The translations under genes and the position numbers were made by a program. A model generated the notes under the pieces. The model was given only the letters and a program-made list of their open reading frames with translations. It searched no databases and was not told the origin of the DNA. A stretch of DNA of 64,000 nucleotides from NCBI GenBank assembly GCA_016617855.1, contig JAECUM010001801.1, forward strand, positions 1 through 64,000. Direction: 5' to 3'. This DNA is from Megalonaias nervosa. Its lineage: Eukaryota; Mollusca; Bivalvia; Unionida; Unionidae. Position 1 is the stretch's first letter. Every line of letters starts with the position of its first letter. Shown piece by piece: positions 1-10,004 of this stretch.

Positions 1-789
1 CTTTGGGGTGATCTTTGTGCTGGTAAATCTTTTTTATGCTGCCTGGTATCTCTGCTAATGTAAAAAGTACAATGAACACAAACTGATATCTTGCATAATG
101 TGTTATGGTAAACTTATAAAAAAATGCAGTCATTTTTATTAAGTCATACTTCAGCTGTTACAGCTGCTAATGAGCTGATAATTGACATCAGTTTTGGTCT
201 GAAATGTAGCCCTATACTGTCCAAAGCTTAAATCAGTCAACTTTATTGGTACAGCCATTAACAAACTGTGATTGTTACATACAATTGCTAAACAACAGAG
301 AGACATAATGACACACTTAATGTATCAACTATATGTTATGTGAAAAGTGTGGCTGATACTGCAGTGTGTTATTTAATTATTAACACTTTCACCAATTAGT
401 ACATGTATTAAAAACAGACATTGTTTATACAATCGCTGATTACAATATGGTCATGCTACTCAAAGTTTTTCCTCACACATGACACATGATCAGTTTATAA
501 CTTTAACGTGCCACTAGAATTTGACCAATTAGAGATTGGTAAGTTGACACGACTCCAAATTTGTTTAGATGAATCTGTTATCTGACTGATTGTATTATCA
601 TATACCATTCTTTGAATTTTCTTATTTTTGGAAAGATTATTTCTGGATTATCGAGGCAAGTTTTATAACAAATTTACTTTTTGGTCTCCGATTTTGATTT
701 CTGGATCCAGAACACAGATTTCTTGAATAATGAAGCAGATTAATGTTTAGGAATTTTGTTCCCATTTAACATTGTCCGGATAAAGAGGT
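1..789. other. Non-coding flank, no gene seen
   Basis: AT-rich sequence with no open frame, splice-site pair or repeat that I can support. It probably lies in an upstream intron of the UPF0235 gene whose later exons start at 4813, because that exon opens in mid-codon after a strong acceptor. No exon encoding the expected N-terminal part of that family was found here. Confidence 0.5.
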
Positions 790-809
790 TTAACCCTTTC
801 AACACTACA

Positions 810-871
810 GACCGGTAAAGCGGTCCAGGAACAATAACTCCCACTCAACACTTTAGACCGGTATTCCGGTC
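810..871. repeat. Paired 16-bp palindromes next to the left piggyBac end
   Basis: Two near-palindromes, GACCGGTAAAGCGGTC (810-825) and GACCGGTATTCCGGTC (856-871), lie just inside the left terminal repeat. Both follow a copy of the CAACACT motif of the terminus. Subterminal repeats of this kind are known transposase-binding or stimulatory sites in piggyBac elements; that role here is inferred from position only. I see no matching pair at the right end. Confidence 0.6.
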
Positions 872-1072
872 TCACATACCTGTCTTGTTTTGGTGATAAA
901 TTCTCTGATTGGTCAATGTCTGGGATTCCCCTATAGTAGATATTTAATTTGTACATTGATTCATTTGCATACAATTTGGATACATTCAGACTTTAAGGTA
1001 GGTTCTTTACAAGAAAGGGGGGTTTTCCAATCTATAAATGGAAATCTTTGAAGTCACCTAAGTACATCCAAA

Positions 1073-1903
1073 ATGGCAGACTCGTCTGATGATGAATCGG
1101 AATTATCTGGGGATGAAATAATTGAAAATATCTGCAATTTTGATCTTGTAAAGATAAATGAAGAAGAGAGGTAACGTATACAACAAGAATGGTGTGATAT
1201 TGTTGGCGATAGTGATGATGATGAGGAATTTGAAGGTTTTGAACTCGCCGATGTGTACGAGACACCTGAATTTTGTCAGTGGACAAAATCTCCATCAGAA
1301 CGTTAATATTCACACATTTTCTGAATGTGTAGGTCCAACACGAGTATTTGATGGATCAGAACACCTCTTGAATATTTTCAGCTATTTTATAGCAACTATG
1401 TGTTTTCAGAAATAGAAAGATTTACAAATACCAACGCACACCTGAAGCGAAATACTGACTCAAATCAACACAAAGGTGTTTGGACTGATGTCACGTTATC
1501 AGAAATAAAGGCATTTTATGGCCTGTTAATATTGATGGCAGTTATGAAATTTGACAGAGATGAACTGTATTGGTATAAAAGCGAGAAATTCTGGCTTGTT
1601 GGATCAAATTTCAGAGAAATTATGTCACATGACAGGTTTGTTCAGGTAAAACGCTACCTGCATTTCAGTGATGATACCAGTCAAAATTTTCCAGGTGTCA
1701 AATTGCACAAAATAAGAATCATATTAGACCACTGTCATCGGCAATTCAAGTCAGAATATGTTCCAAGGAGAGAAATATCTGTGGATGAAGCCATGGTACC
1801 ATTTAAAGGTAGACTTGAAATGAACATAAAACCTTGTATACTTCAGGTTTTAAATACCTGTAGAAATATCATTAACACACCTTTGCATTTGCTTGAATTT
1901 TGA
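1073..1903 (+). pseudogene. piggyBac transposase remnant (DDE_Tnp_1_7 family)
   Basis: The reading frame begins with ATG at 1073 and an acidic N-terminus (MADSSDDESELSGDE), as is usual in this family. It is broken by in-frame stops at 1172 and near 1303. The next piece, around 1310-1395, is in another frame (GPTRVFDGSEHLLNIFSYF), and the frame returns at about 1390. The segment 1400-1850 is well preserved: it contains the LSEIKAFYGLLILMA block, the SHDRFVQVKRYLHFSD block and VDEAMVPFKGR, which carries the first catalytic aspartate. The two later catalytic aspartates and the C-terminal cysteine-rich domain are missing, replaced by non-coding sequence. At least two stops, a frameshift pair and a deletion make the copy inactive. 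Confidence 0.88.
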
Positions 1904-2303
1904 GATAACATTGCATTTATTCAAGCCATGATTTGTAAGAACACCACAGTGGATCAAAAACAAACCACACATTACTCTTTAAACACTTTATTTAACATTT
2001 TATAGAGAATACAGTGAAATTTACCTTTAACTCACCTTTTGATTTACCTGTATAATCATCTGTGTGAGACTAAACTTGCTTATGAGAATATTTTCAGAAA
2101 CTGAATTTGTCTTCTTTACAATGGTACCAAATATGTATTCCTATCACAAGAAATGAAATTTATGCAAGTCATTGAAAATATGTTGCCTACATTTATTAAG
2201 ATCCTGAAAGTTAACTTAGTGTTGAATGGTAGACTTTCCCTTGTAGTTACTTAGTGGTGAAAGGGTTAAAGATATATGGAGTCCAGATTAATGAGGTTCC
2301 TCT

Positions 2304-3493
2304 GTATGTCATCAACACACACACACACACACACACATGTACACTTGCAAAATCAAAACTACACGAGACATTATATAAAAAATGCACAAAGTTTCTCTCA
2401 TTGTGCATGATACTTATAAGGGATGTGCAGTTGGAAAAAAGTTATTTATAAAAATAAGCCTTTCGAAAATTACTGGAAAACAAATTTGAATAGAAGAAAA
2501 TAAAATATTTAGTATACTTTAAAAGAAACAACTGGTAGAGTTTTCATTTTCGTGGTATACTTCCTCATCAACACTCACATACACACATGTACACACACAA
2601 TTACAACCATACAAGACCATAATTGCAAACAAAATACACAAAGTTTTTGTCTTGTGCAGGTGTCCTTTGTGTTCATCTTTATACTCATTAGAGACCGGAT
2701 GGTACTATTGTTCAAACTTCTGAAGATATCAGCACTGAAAAGGAAATTTATGAATCTGCCCCCCAAAATGGTGGTATTACCATATTTCTTGCTTTTCTTT
2801 CATACATGAAAAAATAATTATTCTTTTCAGAGTATGAAAAATTATATATAAAAAATTATTATTATTTTGGAGTAATGACCGTGTATGAAAAATAAAGGGT
2901 TTGGACCTAAACAAGGTTTATGTGACACATGATGCTTGGCAACCTAACAGCACTGATGTAAGAAAAATAAACATTGCTTATTTGCTTTCAACTAAATTAG
3001 TTTGTTTTTGTTAGGCACCGATGTAAGAAAAATAAACATTGCTTTTGTCTAATGTTGCTTTCAACTAAATTAATTTCTTTTTTTAACTACTCAAATGCAT
3101 TATAAATTAATGTGTGCATGTGTGTGTGATGGGGGGGGGCAATAATAACAAGGGCACTATTATATTCCATTGGCAATTAAAAATTGAATAAACCGTTCTT
3201 GTTGTAATTATGGGAGCCATTGTCACAGGGCCACATGGCTATGCAGACATATTATACATGCTGATTAAATATGCTTTGACCTTAAGCTTGGTCTTTTCCA
3301 ATAAATACTGGATTGAAGACCAGATTTGCCTCAACAGATCAAATTAATGAGGAAGTTTATTGGGAAATGAGGCTACCTATGGGGTATTGACAATATGTCA
3401 GACAAGCCGATTAGCTCAAGAACAGTATTAACAAAGTGATACTTGTGCTGAAGCCAGTTGAAAAAAAAAGAATGGCTAATAAATTTGATAAGA

Positions 3494-3524
<31 letters not shown>
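2304..3524. repeat. Simple repeats and small duplications (CA, TA, about 65-bp direct repeat)
   Basis: A (CA)n tract lies at about 2312-2336, and a related CA-containing stretch at 2567-2600 shares its flanks (catcaacac... followed by acacaaagttt), suggesting a local duplication. A direct repeat of about 65 bp, with core gatgtaagaaaaataaac, lies at about 2956-3010 and 3019-3075. A (TA)n tract lies at about 3498-3524. No coding evidence was found. Confidence 0.6.
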
Positions 3525-3528
<4 letters not shown>

Positions 3529-4812
3529 TGTCATTTTGCATATCTAAATGATACATCAGTAGTTTTTCGAAGCCATTTGAAACATGAAATTCTCTTCTTG
3601 ATGCAAAAAAAACCCCCCAAAAATATGTAGTGAAATCCAATAATAATGTAAAGAAATGATTAATGACCTTTCGGCATGATTATAAATGATGATTGTTATA
3701 TTTTGTTAATCTCTGGTTTCACTATTTGATGCCTCAGTTAAGAACTTGCCCAAAGTTAATGACTATTCATAATTTGCTTAGAACATCTTGTGTATGAAAA
3801 ATAAGAGGATCTGACCAAAACAGTATGAAGGTTTGTGTGCAAAAAAATATGATGCATTTAATTTAATTATTATAATCATAGCTTAATGGTGTACGAAAAA
3901 TTAAAGGGTAGGGAAAATAACATGAAATCCAGTACTGTGTTGACAGACATCTACTCCAGAGTAACTAAATGTTAATAATTTGGTGTTTGCAGTATGTGCA
4001 AAGCATTAAAATGTTCCCCCTTGCTGGTATGTCTCAAAAAATCAGACACTGCAAACCAGGAGTTCTGAAATTTAGTTTTGCTGGGCTTTGCTCTCTTTGT
4101 AGATGACGTATTCTTCCTAGAATCACAATTGCATTGCAGCAATTTGCCTTAAAATATTGATCACACTCCCACACTGCCCCAAACACTATCATTCCAACTA
4201 AGAGTCAAATCTGACATAATACCAATGTTGCCACTTACCATGAACTACCCAAAGATCTTTTATAGCATTGACTGAAACATTCTCATTCAAAACGTCGAAG
4301 CATAAGAGGTTTTGTTTCCTCAACACTCATCTCTGATTAACCAGACTTCAGAATAATTGGACTATGATGCACCTGTATACTTTACATTTGCAAATTAGCC
4401 TAATGGGCTTGCCCACTGCAAAGTTGTAATGGATAGCAAAAATATAATTACCTCAAATATTGTCAGTCAGTTAAGTAATCTGTGGTAGTTATCTCCAACC
4501 GCTTTAACCATTTAATTGTCTCCATGACAGTTAAATTGTATGAACTCCCCAGCAGTAATAGTTTTCCACTTCTATCAGTGTAAAGCTATGCAGAATGGCA
4601 GTTTATTGTTGACAGACTGCAGCTTACATACATATGTCACAGTATCAAGAGCGATTTCTCTCTCTTTTTTTTGTAAGATTTCCTTGAAATTATGTTTTTA
4701 TTAACATGACCATGTTGTGATTGGGACTGAAAAATCAAATTTTTCATGTAACCTGTCAATGTCTGGCAGACATGGCGACAGCAACTAATTTCCTGTTTAT
4801 TTGTTCTTTCAG
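3525..4812. other. Intronic sequence upstream of the UPF0235 exon
   Basis: Nothing recognisable here beyond AT-rich sequence and three short matches to gtgtatgaaaaata (near 2880, 3790 and 3890). The 3' end is a convincing splice acceptor: a pyrimidine-rich tract from about 4790 ending in ttctttcag at 4812. Confidence 0.5.
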
Positions 4813-4940
4813 ATATCAGCGAGGAAGAGGTTGGTATTCAGATTTCAGCTCCCCCAGTGGATGGTGAGGCAAATGCTGAACTGGTGAAATACCTGTCCAG
4901 AGTACTGGGGGTCAAGAAGTCTGACATTACTTTAGACAAG
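4813..4940 (+). CDS. C15orf40: UPF0235/DUF167 protein (C15orf40 family), penultimate exon
   Basis: This is an internal exon between a strong acceptor (pyrimidine tract plus CAG at 4812) and a donor (AAG|GTATGT at 4940). The first two bases finish a split codon, then 42 codons follow, including [20 protein letters not shown] and [20 protein letters not shown]. The APP-x-(D/E)-GEAN-x-EL block, the (Y)LS-(K/R)-VLG helix and the KSDI-x-L-x-K segment are the signature of the UPF0235 (YggU/DUF167) fold. The biochemical function of this family is unsettled; the vertebrate member is called UPF0235 protein C15orf40. It continues in frame into the exon at 9264. The exon(s) for the N-terminal part were not found and are probably off the left edge. 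Confidence 0.9.
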
Positions 4941-5045
4941 GTATGTAATAACAATGACTCTGTAAAGTTTCTGTTCCCTTATAATACTTTATTGGACATT
5001 TGTTTTGTCTAGATTTGGAAATAGTAAGACATAGCTATCACTTCA

Positions 5046-6745
5046 AGCAGCATCAGTGGCATTGTCCTCATCAACATCAAGATGCTTGGTCAATGGTATT
5101 GTCCTCATCAGGATACATGGCCAATGGTATTGTCCTCATCAACATCAGGATACTTGGTCAGTGGTATTGTCCATATCAACATCAAGATATTTGGCCAATG
5201 GTATTGTCCTCATCAACATCAAGATACTTGGCCAATGGTATTGTCCTCATCAACATCAAGATACTTGGCCAATGGTATTGTCCTCATCAACATCAAGATA
5301 CTTGGCCAATGGTATTGTCCTCATCAACATCAAGATATGGGTCAATGGCATTGTCCTCATCAACATCAAGATACTTGGCCAGTGGTATTGTCCTCATCAA
5401 CATCAGGATACTTGGTCAGTGGCATTGTCTTCATCAACATCAGGATGCTGGTTCAATGGTGTTGTCCTCATCAACATCAAGATATTGGGTCAGTGGCATT
5501 GCCCTCATCAACATCAAGATACTGGTTCAGTGGTATTGTCCTCATCAGCTTCAAGATATTGGGTCAATGGCATTGTTCTCATCAACATCAAGATACTGGT
5601 TCAGTGGTATTGTCCTCATCAACATCAAGATACTGGTTCAATGGTATTGTCCTCATCAACATCAAGATACTGGTTCAGTGGTATTGTCCATATCAGCATC
5701 AAAAGATTGGGTCATAGCATTGTCCACATCAACATCAAGATACTTGGTCAGTGGCATTGTCCTCATCAAGATATTGGTCAATGGCATTGTCCTCATCAAG
5801 ATCAAGATATTGGGTCATAACATTTGTCCTCATCAACATCAAGATACTTGGTCAATGGTATTGTCCTCAGTACTTGGTCAATGGCATTGTCCTCATCAAC
5901 ATCAAGATATTGGGCCAATGGTATTGTCCTCATCAACATCAAGATACTGGTCAGTGGCATTGTCCTTATCAACATCAAGATATTGGGTCATAGCATTGTC
6001 CTCATCAGCATCAAGATATTTGGTCAATGGTATTGTCCTCATCAACATCAAGATACTGGTTCAGTGGTATTGTCCATATCAGCATCAAAAGATTGGGTCA
6101 TAGCATTGTCCACATCAGCATCAAGATTCTTGGTCAATGGCATTGTCCTCATCAAGATACTGGTCAATGGCATTGTCCTCATCAAGATCAAGATATTGGG
6201 TCATAACATTGTCCTCATCAACATCAAGATACTTGGTCAATGGTATTGTCCTCAGTACTTGGTCAATGGCATTGTCCTCATCAACATCAAGATATTGGGC
6301 CAATGATATTGTCCTTATCAACATCAAGATACTGGTCAGTGGCATTGTCCTTATCAACGTCAAGATATTGGGTCATAGCATTGTCCTCATCAGCATCAAG
6401 ATATTTGGTCAATGGTATTATCCTCATCAACATCAAGATATTGGGTCAATGGCATTGTCCTCATCAACATCAAGATACTTGGTCAATGGCATTGTCCACA
6501 TCAACATCAAGATACTTGGTCAATGGTATTGTCCATATCAGCATCAAGATATTGGTTCAGTGGCATTGTCCTCATCAGCATCAAGATATTGGGTCAATGG
6601 TATTGTCCTCATCAACATCAAGATACTTGGTCAATGGTATTGTCCTCATCAACATCAAGATATTTGGTCAATGGCATTGTCCATATCAACATCAAGATAC
6701 TTGGTCAATGGTATTTTCATCATCAGCATCAAGATATTGGGTCAG
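5046..6745 (+). repeat. 37-bp minisatellite, about 45 copies, inside the UPF0235 intron
   Basis: The unit begins tcaatggtattgtcctcatc and continues aacatcaagatacttgg, 37 bp in all, repeated head to tail for about 1.7 kb. Variants alternate atactt/atattg and ggtatt/ggcatt. Because 37 is not divisible by 3, every forward frame cycles through the same peptide (HQHQD-type, SSSTSRY-type, LINIKI-type), so several long overlapping open frames appear; none should be read as a gene. A larger block of about 385 bp is itself duplicated: the stretch near 5701-6030 recurs near 6087-6415, including the odd short units at 5755-5800 and 5862-5885. The array lies wholly in the intron between exons 4813-4940 and 9264-9350. 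Confidence 0.95.
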
Positions 6746-6784
6746 ATTTAATAAAAGTCTTGTACTGTCAGTACTGGCTTTTAA

Positions 6785-6905
6785 TTAGGATCCAATTGCA
6801 AACTGCATATATCCAGATCTGCTGTCACATAATGCACCAGCAGATCTGGGTATATGCAGTTTGTTAAGATGATCAGTAGAATAAAATGGAGACATTGATG
6901 TACCA
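6785..6905. mobile_element. MITE family 2 fragment (CAGATCTG hairpin)
   Basis: The stretch carries the arms ccaattgcaaactgcatata and tatatgcagtttg around cagatctgctgtcacataatgcaccagcagatctg split into a hairpin, plus the trailing gatcagtaga. The same module recurs near 22.85, 32.75, 36.65 and 62.2-63.1 kb, where the terminal repeats are also preserved. Here the terminal repeats are not clear, so this is a partial copy. Confidence 0.6.
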
Positions 6906-7612
6906 GTGCATCATGCAATGACAGGTCAGGGTCTATATTGTTGGCATTTCATATTAGTGTAGATTGATTACCTCAGGAGAAAAAAAACAACAAAACAGAT
7001 CTTACAGAAATTACATATCACACACAATATTTTTCAAATCTCAATCTGATAGAGTAAACTCAGGAACTATTTCCCTTATGGTTCACAGGTGAGACAAATA
7101 GAATCCTTCATATTTATTAATGTAGGGTAGGAAAAGTTTGATCCTGATAGTGGAATTTTCCTAACCATCACCAATGTATAATGATGGTTTATTTTTCTCA
7201 CATTCCTGAATGAAAAATGAGGGTACAAATCAAATGTTACTATTGATGTCACCATAAAACAGAAAAACATCCATAGCAAATTTCTTTACCTTCAGATAGA
7301 ACATATAAAGTTAGTTTTACTCTCAATAGTTCTGTATAAACTCTGATGATATATAAACAGATATGAGCATTCAAAGAATTGTAATGAAGATGGCTTGTAC
7401 ACCAATACAAATGTGAGAAGATGAAATCCAGTCTTATTCCTACAATTAAATGAGTCACACAAAAAATAACAATATAGTCCTCAAATCAACTTTTATGTCC
7501 GGTTTATTTTCCTTTTGTAAATTATAATGAGATGATGATTGTTTAAAGAATAGCACTTACAAGAATGGCTTTCTCAACTCAAAAACAGACTACAGATCTA
7601 CACTTGTAGTTA
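6906..7612. other. Intronic sequence, nothing recognised
   Basis: AT-rich intron sequence of the UPF0235 gene. Open frames on the minus strand at 7076-7458 have no recognisable domain or family resemblance and no splice context I trust. Confidence 0.4.
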
Positions 7613-7792
7613 GGTCTGTTCCATTAAAACATACATGGGACCCAGGGAAGGCACTTTTAAAGTGGGGTACCCACCCATAGATGCAATTTAGAATTGTCTT
7701 ATCCTTTTAATATGAACTCTGTGAAATCAAGTACCCTGGCATATATTTTTTTAAAAACTGCCTTCCCTTGGTATGTTTAAATGGAACAGCCC
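7613..7792. mobile_element. MITE family 1, Harbinger-like, near-complete copy
   Basis: About 180 bp with long terminal inverted repeats. The left end reads GGTCTGTTCCATTAAAACAT followed by ACATGGGACCCAGGGAAGGC; the right end, reversed, reads GGGCTGTTCCATTTAAACAT followed by ACCAAGGGAAGGC. It is flanked by TTA on both sides (7610-7612 and 7793-7795). A 3-bp TWA duplication is typical of PIF/Harbinger elements, so a Harbinger-derived MITE is the best call. Related ends occur at about 8570, 12293 and 19331. Confidence 0.75.
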
Positions 7793-8569
7793 TTAGGTCA
7801 TTCAGTGCAAAACAATCTATTTCTGGTACACTAACTTTAATCACTTCAAATTTTAGGATGTAAATGGTTTTTTTTAATCTTGTTTATTATGATAAAATGA
7901 TAAAGTGATGATAGAAACCAGGACTCTCCCAGTTTTTGTGTGCTGTAATTGTAGGAGGTCATGTGATGAAAGACAGCAGTCACTTGATCAAGATACATTC
8001 CACATGATTGTTCTACACTGGAAAACAAGATCACATGCATAGTAATGTGAGATAGTCTAGTTAAAATCGAGAAATCCAACATAACCAAGATCTAATGGCA
8101 ACACGTACGATGTTACAAGGTCATTCTCTGTTGACTGTTTGATTCACAAATCAATATTTCACAGTTATGAAAGTGAAAATGTCATACAGAACGTATTGTT
8201 TATGATGATATCTCTCCCCAACACAAATCAAATACAGTATAATATTTGATAGACTACTAAAAATACAAGGACTATTGATTCAAAAGGTCATAGAACATGA
8301 ACCTTTGTGGGTGCCTGTCAGATCCACTCATTTTGCATCAATCTTGATTATAGTCGGTTTGTAATGTGAGGAAAATAGAATCCATTATATGCACTGGTGT
8401 GGGATAGAGAAGTTCTACCTGAGGATTAAAATTTGACAGCTAGTAACAATTTTCCACATAGAAGCACCTAACACCTATTTAAACATGATTTTGAATGTTT
8501 CTTTATTCTAAGAAGACAAACATGTAAACCATTGGATGAAACAGTTACCTTATGCTTCATTCATATTAG

Positions 8570-8735
8570 GGCTGTTGTTGTGCTTGGGACCCCATAAGGC
8601 ACTTAAAATGGTCAGTAGCCACCCATAGATGTCATTTAGAATTCTGTATTGTTTTCATCTGAAATCTTTGAGTAATCAGATGACCCTGACATATAAAAAA
8701 GTGCATTCCCTGGCAGTATGTTTATGGTATCCAGA
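8570..8735. mobile_element. MITE family 1, degenerate copy
   Basis: It begins TTA-gggctgtt, then gggaccccataaggcac, and shares the internal block agccacccatagatg(t)catttagaatt with the copy at 7613. It ends with cattccctggcagtatgttta. The right terminus has diverged and no duplication is visible. Confidence 0.6.
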
Positions 8736-9263
8736 TGTCATGCCGATTCGAGCTAAACAATACTGAACTTCTCTGTGGTTCACTTTTGTCATCTTGATAC
8801 TTGTCAGTGCTAATAATAGCCATTAATTATCAAAGTGCAGAAATGTAAAGTCGAAGGAAAACACAGCAGTAGGGATAATCGGATTATTTCCCATTTGTCT
8901 GGATTATAGTTAGGTACTTTATTGGCATGTTGGAACAAATGTCAGTGTGTTGAATTTAGAAGTAACAAGTATTTGTGAGATTACTATCTGTAAACCCCAT
9001 TATGTAGCCACTCATTTGGTTCATTTTCAATTTTGTGTAATAATATACAAGTGGCTCACTGAATGGTACCCACCCTAGAGGGATACTTTTGAAAATAAAT
9101 TTGCTGCTGCCAAGGGATTCTAGCCAAATAAAATAGGTGGTCACTGATTGGGGGTGGCTGTTAAAAAGGGGGACCAGTGTAGCACCAATTTTCATTGGTT
9201 GTTGGAATGGTTGGTTTTGGTTCAACTTATATCAATGCAAGAGTTGTGTTTCTTCTTTTTCAG

Positions 9264-9350
9264 GGTTCAAAATCAAGGAACAAAGATATTCTAGCTTCTG
9301 GACTAACAGTACAGGAGGTCATGGATAAATTGAGAAAGGAAATGGAGTGA
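9264..9350 (+). CDS. C15orf40: UPF0235/DUF167 protein (C15orf40 family), last coding exon
   Basis: It starts right after a strong acceptor (tcttctttttcag at 9263) and reads GSKSRNKDILASGLTVQEVM and then DKLRKEME, ending with TGA at 9348-9350. Joined to exon 4813-4940 it gives the contiguous family motif L-D-K-G-S-K-S-R-x-K, the conserved end of UPF0235 proteins, followed by the expected C-terminal helix. No AATAAA follows the stop before the ATG of the next gene 210 bp downstream; the nearest hexamer-like sequence is cataaa at about 9433. The two genes may therefore share a transcript, or this one may use a non-canonical poly(A) signal. Confidence 0.9.
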   Translation, partial: GSKSRNKDILASGLTVQEVMDKLRKEME

Positions 9351-9444
9351 CTAATTTCTATGAAACAAATCAGACTATACATATTTGAAAGAACTTGTGA
9401 TGATTTAAAATTTTGTCAGTGTTGTTTGTTTACATAAAGTATTG

Positions 9445-9450
9445 GTAAGT
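9445..9450 (+). promoter_or_regulatory. Possible 5' splice donor in the LSM10 leader
   Basis: The sequence attg|GTAAGT is a near-consensus splice donor between the UPF0235 stop and the LSM10 start. A possible partner acceptor, gagtatag, lies at about 9529-9536, which would make a small intron in the LSM10 5' leader. Both sites could be chance; no transcript evidence is available. Confidence 0.25.
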
Positions 9451-9560
9451 AGAAGATAACATGATGTATAGGTGTTCTGTGGTACAAACTGAATGAGATA
9501 TGAACCTTGCTATCACTCATTTATAACGTTGAGTATAGTACACAAGTGAAAACAGTTTTC

Positions 9561-10004
9561 ATGGAAACGAGCAGAGAAAAGCACTTTATTCTAAATACAA
9601 TGACATGCCTGATTAAAGCATGTGAAGGTTATGAGGTCAAAGTCGATCTTAGAGACAGTAGTGAGATAAATGGCCTTGTTAGTCATGTTGATGGTTTCAT
9701 GAATATATCCATGTCAGATGTGACCTTGAAAACCAATGTAGGTCATCTGATAAAGTTTGAACAATTTTTTGTCAAAGGTCGACAAATTAGGTATGTCCAT
9801 ATTCCTGATGAAATTGATATGCGGAAAGGAATGGAAGGTGTTTGTAAAAAGTTCTGTATGGTGAGGGCACAACAGAGAATTTCAAAAAGCATTTGTAATG
9901 CAGCATGGAGCAAACTGGCCAGAAAGGAAGATGAGGTTGCAAGAATAGAGAAGTTACAGGAGAGACAAGTGACTGAAACATTGACTCAGGAGGGAGAAAC
10001 ATGA
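9561..10004 (+). CDS. LSM10: U7 snRNA-associated Sm-like protein LSm10, intronless
   Basis: A 147-residue protein of the Sm fold. LSm10 with LSm11 replaces SmD1 and SmD2 in the U7 snRNP, which processes replication-dependent histone pre-mRNA 3' ends in the nucleus. Sm1 spans about residues 17-49 and contains VDLRD (28-32), the GLV strand and the D44-x-F46-M47-N48 signature. Sm2 is at about 66-84, with FVKGRQIRYVHIPDE; the RYVHIPD form is typical of LSm10 and SmD1 rather than other Sm proteins. The start is the first ATG after an in-frame TGA at 9501 and puts 27 residues before VDLRD, as expected. Vertebrate LSm10 is about 123 residues; the extra length is a charged C-terminal tail (about 100-147). 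The CDS is in one exon, on the same strand and in the same frame as the gene ending at 9350, with stops in between. Confidence 0.93.
   Translation: METSREKHFILNTMTCLIKACEGYEVKVDLRDSSEINGLVSHVDGFMNISMSDVTLKTNVGHLIKFEQFFVKGRQIRYVHIPDEIDMRKGMEGVCKKFCMVRAQQRISKSICNAAWSKLARKEDEVARIEKLQERQVTETLTQEGET

Larger units (their letters stand above)
790..2269 (+). mobile_element. piggyBac-type DNA transposon, internally deleted and decayed
   Basis: The element is bounded on both sides by TTAA (790-793 and 2266-2269), the invariant target-site duplication of piggyBac transposons. Inside the TTAA sites the ends read CCCTTTCAACACTA (left) and, on the opposite strand, CCCTTTCACCACTA (right), a 14-bp terminal inverted repeat with one mismatch. 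The body is only about 1.47 kb, shorter than the 2-3 kb usual for a full piggyBac element, and it holds a broken transposase gene lacking its C-terminal half. The sequence from about 1850 to the right end is AT-rich and non-coding. It is therefore a dead copy, perhaps mobilisable in trans if a related transposase exists elsewhere. Confidence 0.88.

Noticed and set aside
5000..6867. Several 150-370 codon open frames rich in HQHQD, SSSTSRY or LINIKI repeats
   Set aside because: All are translations of the 37-bp minisatellite in successive frames; the array is intronic and the unit length is not a multiple of three, so openness needs no selection.
9507..9560. Longer LSM10 reading frame starting at a TTG
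   Set aside because: No ATG exists before 9561 after the in-frame TGA at 9501, and the ATG at 9561 gives the N-terminal length expected for LSm10.
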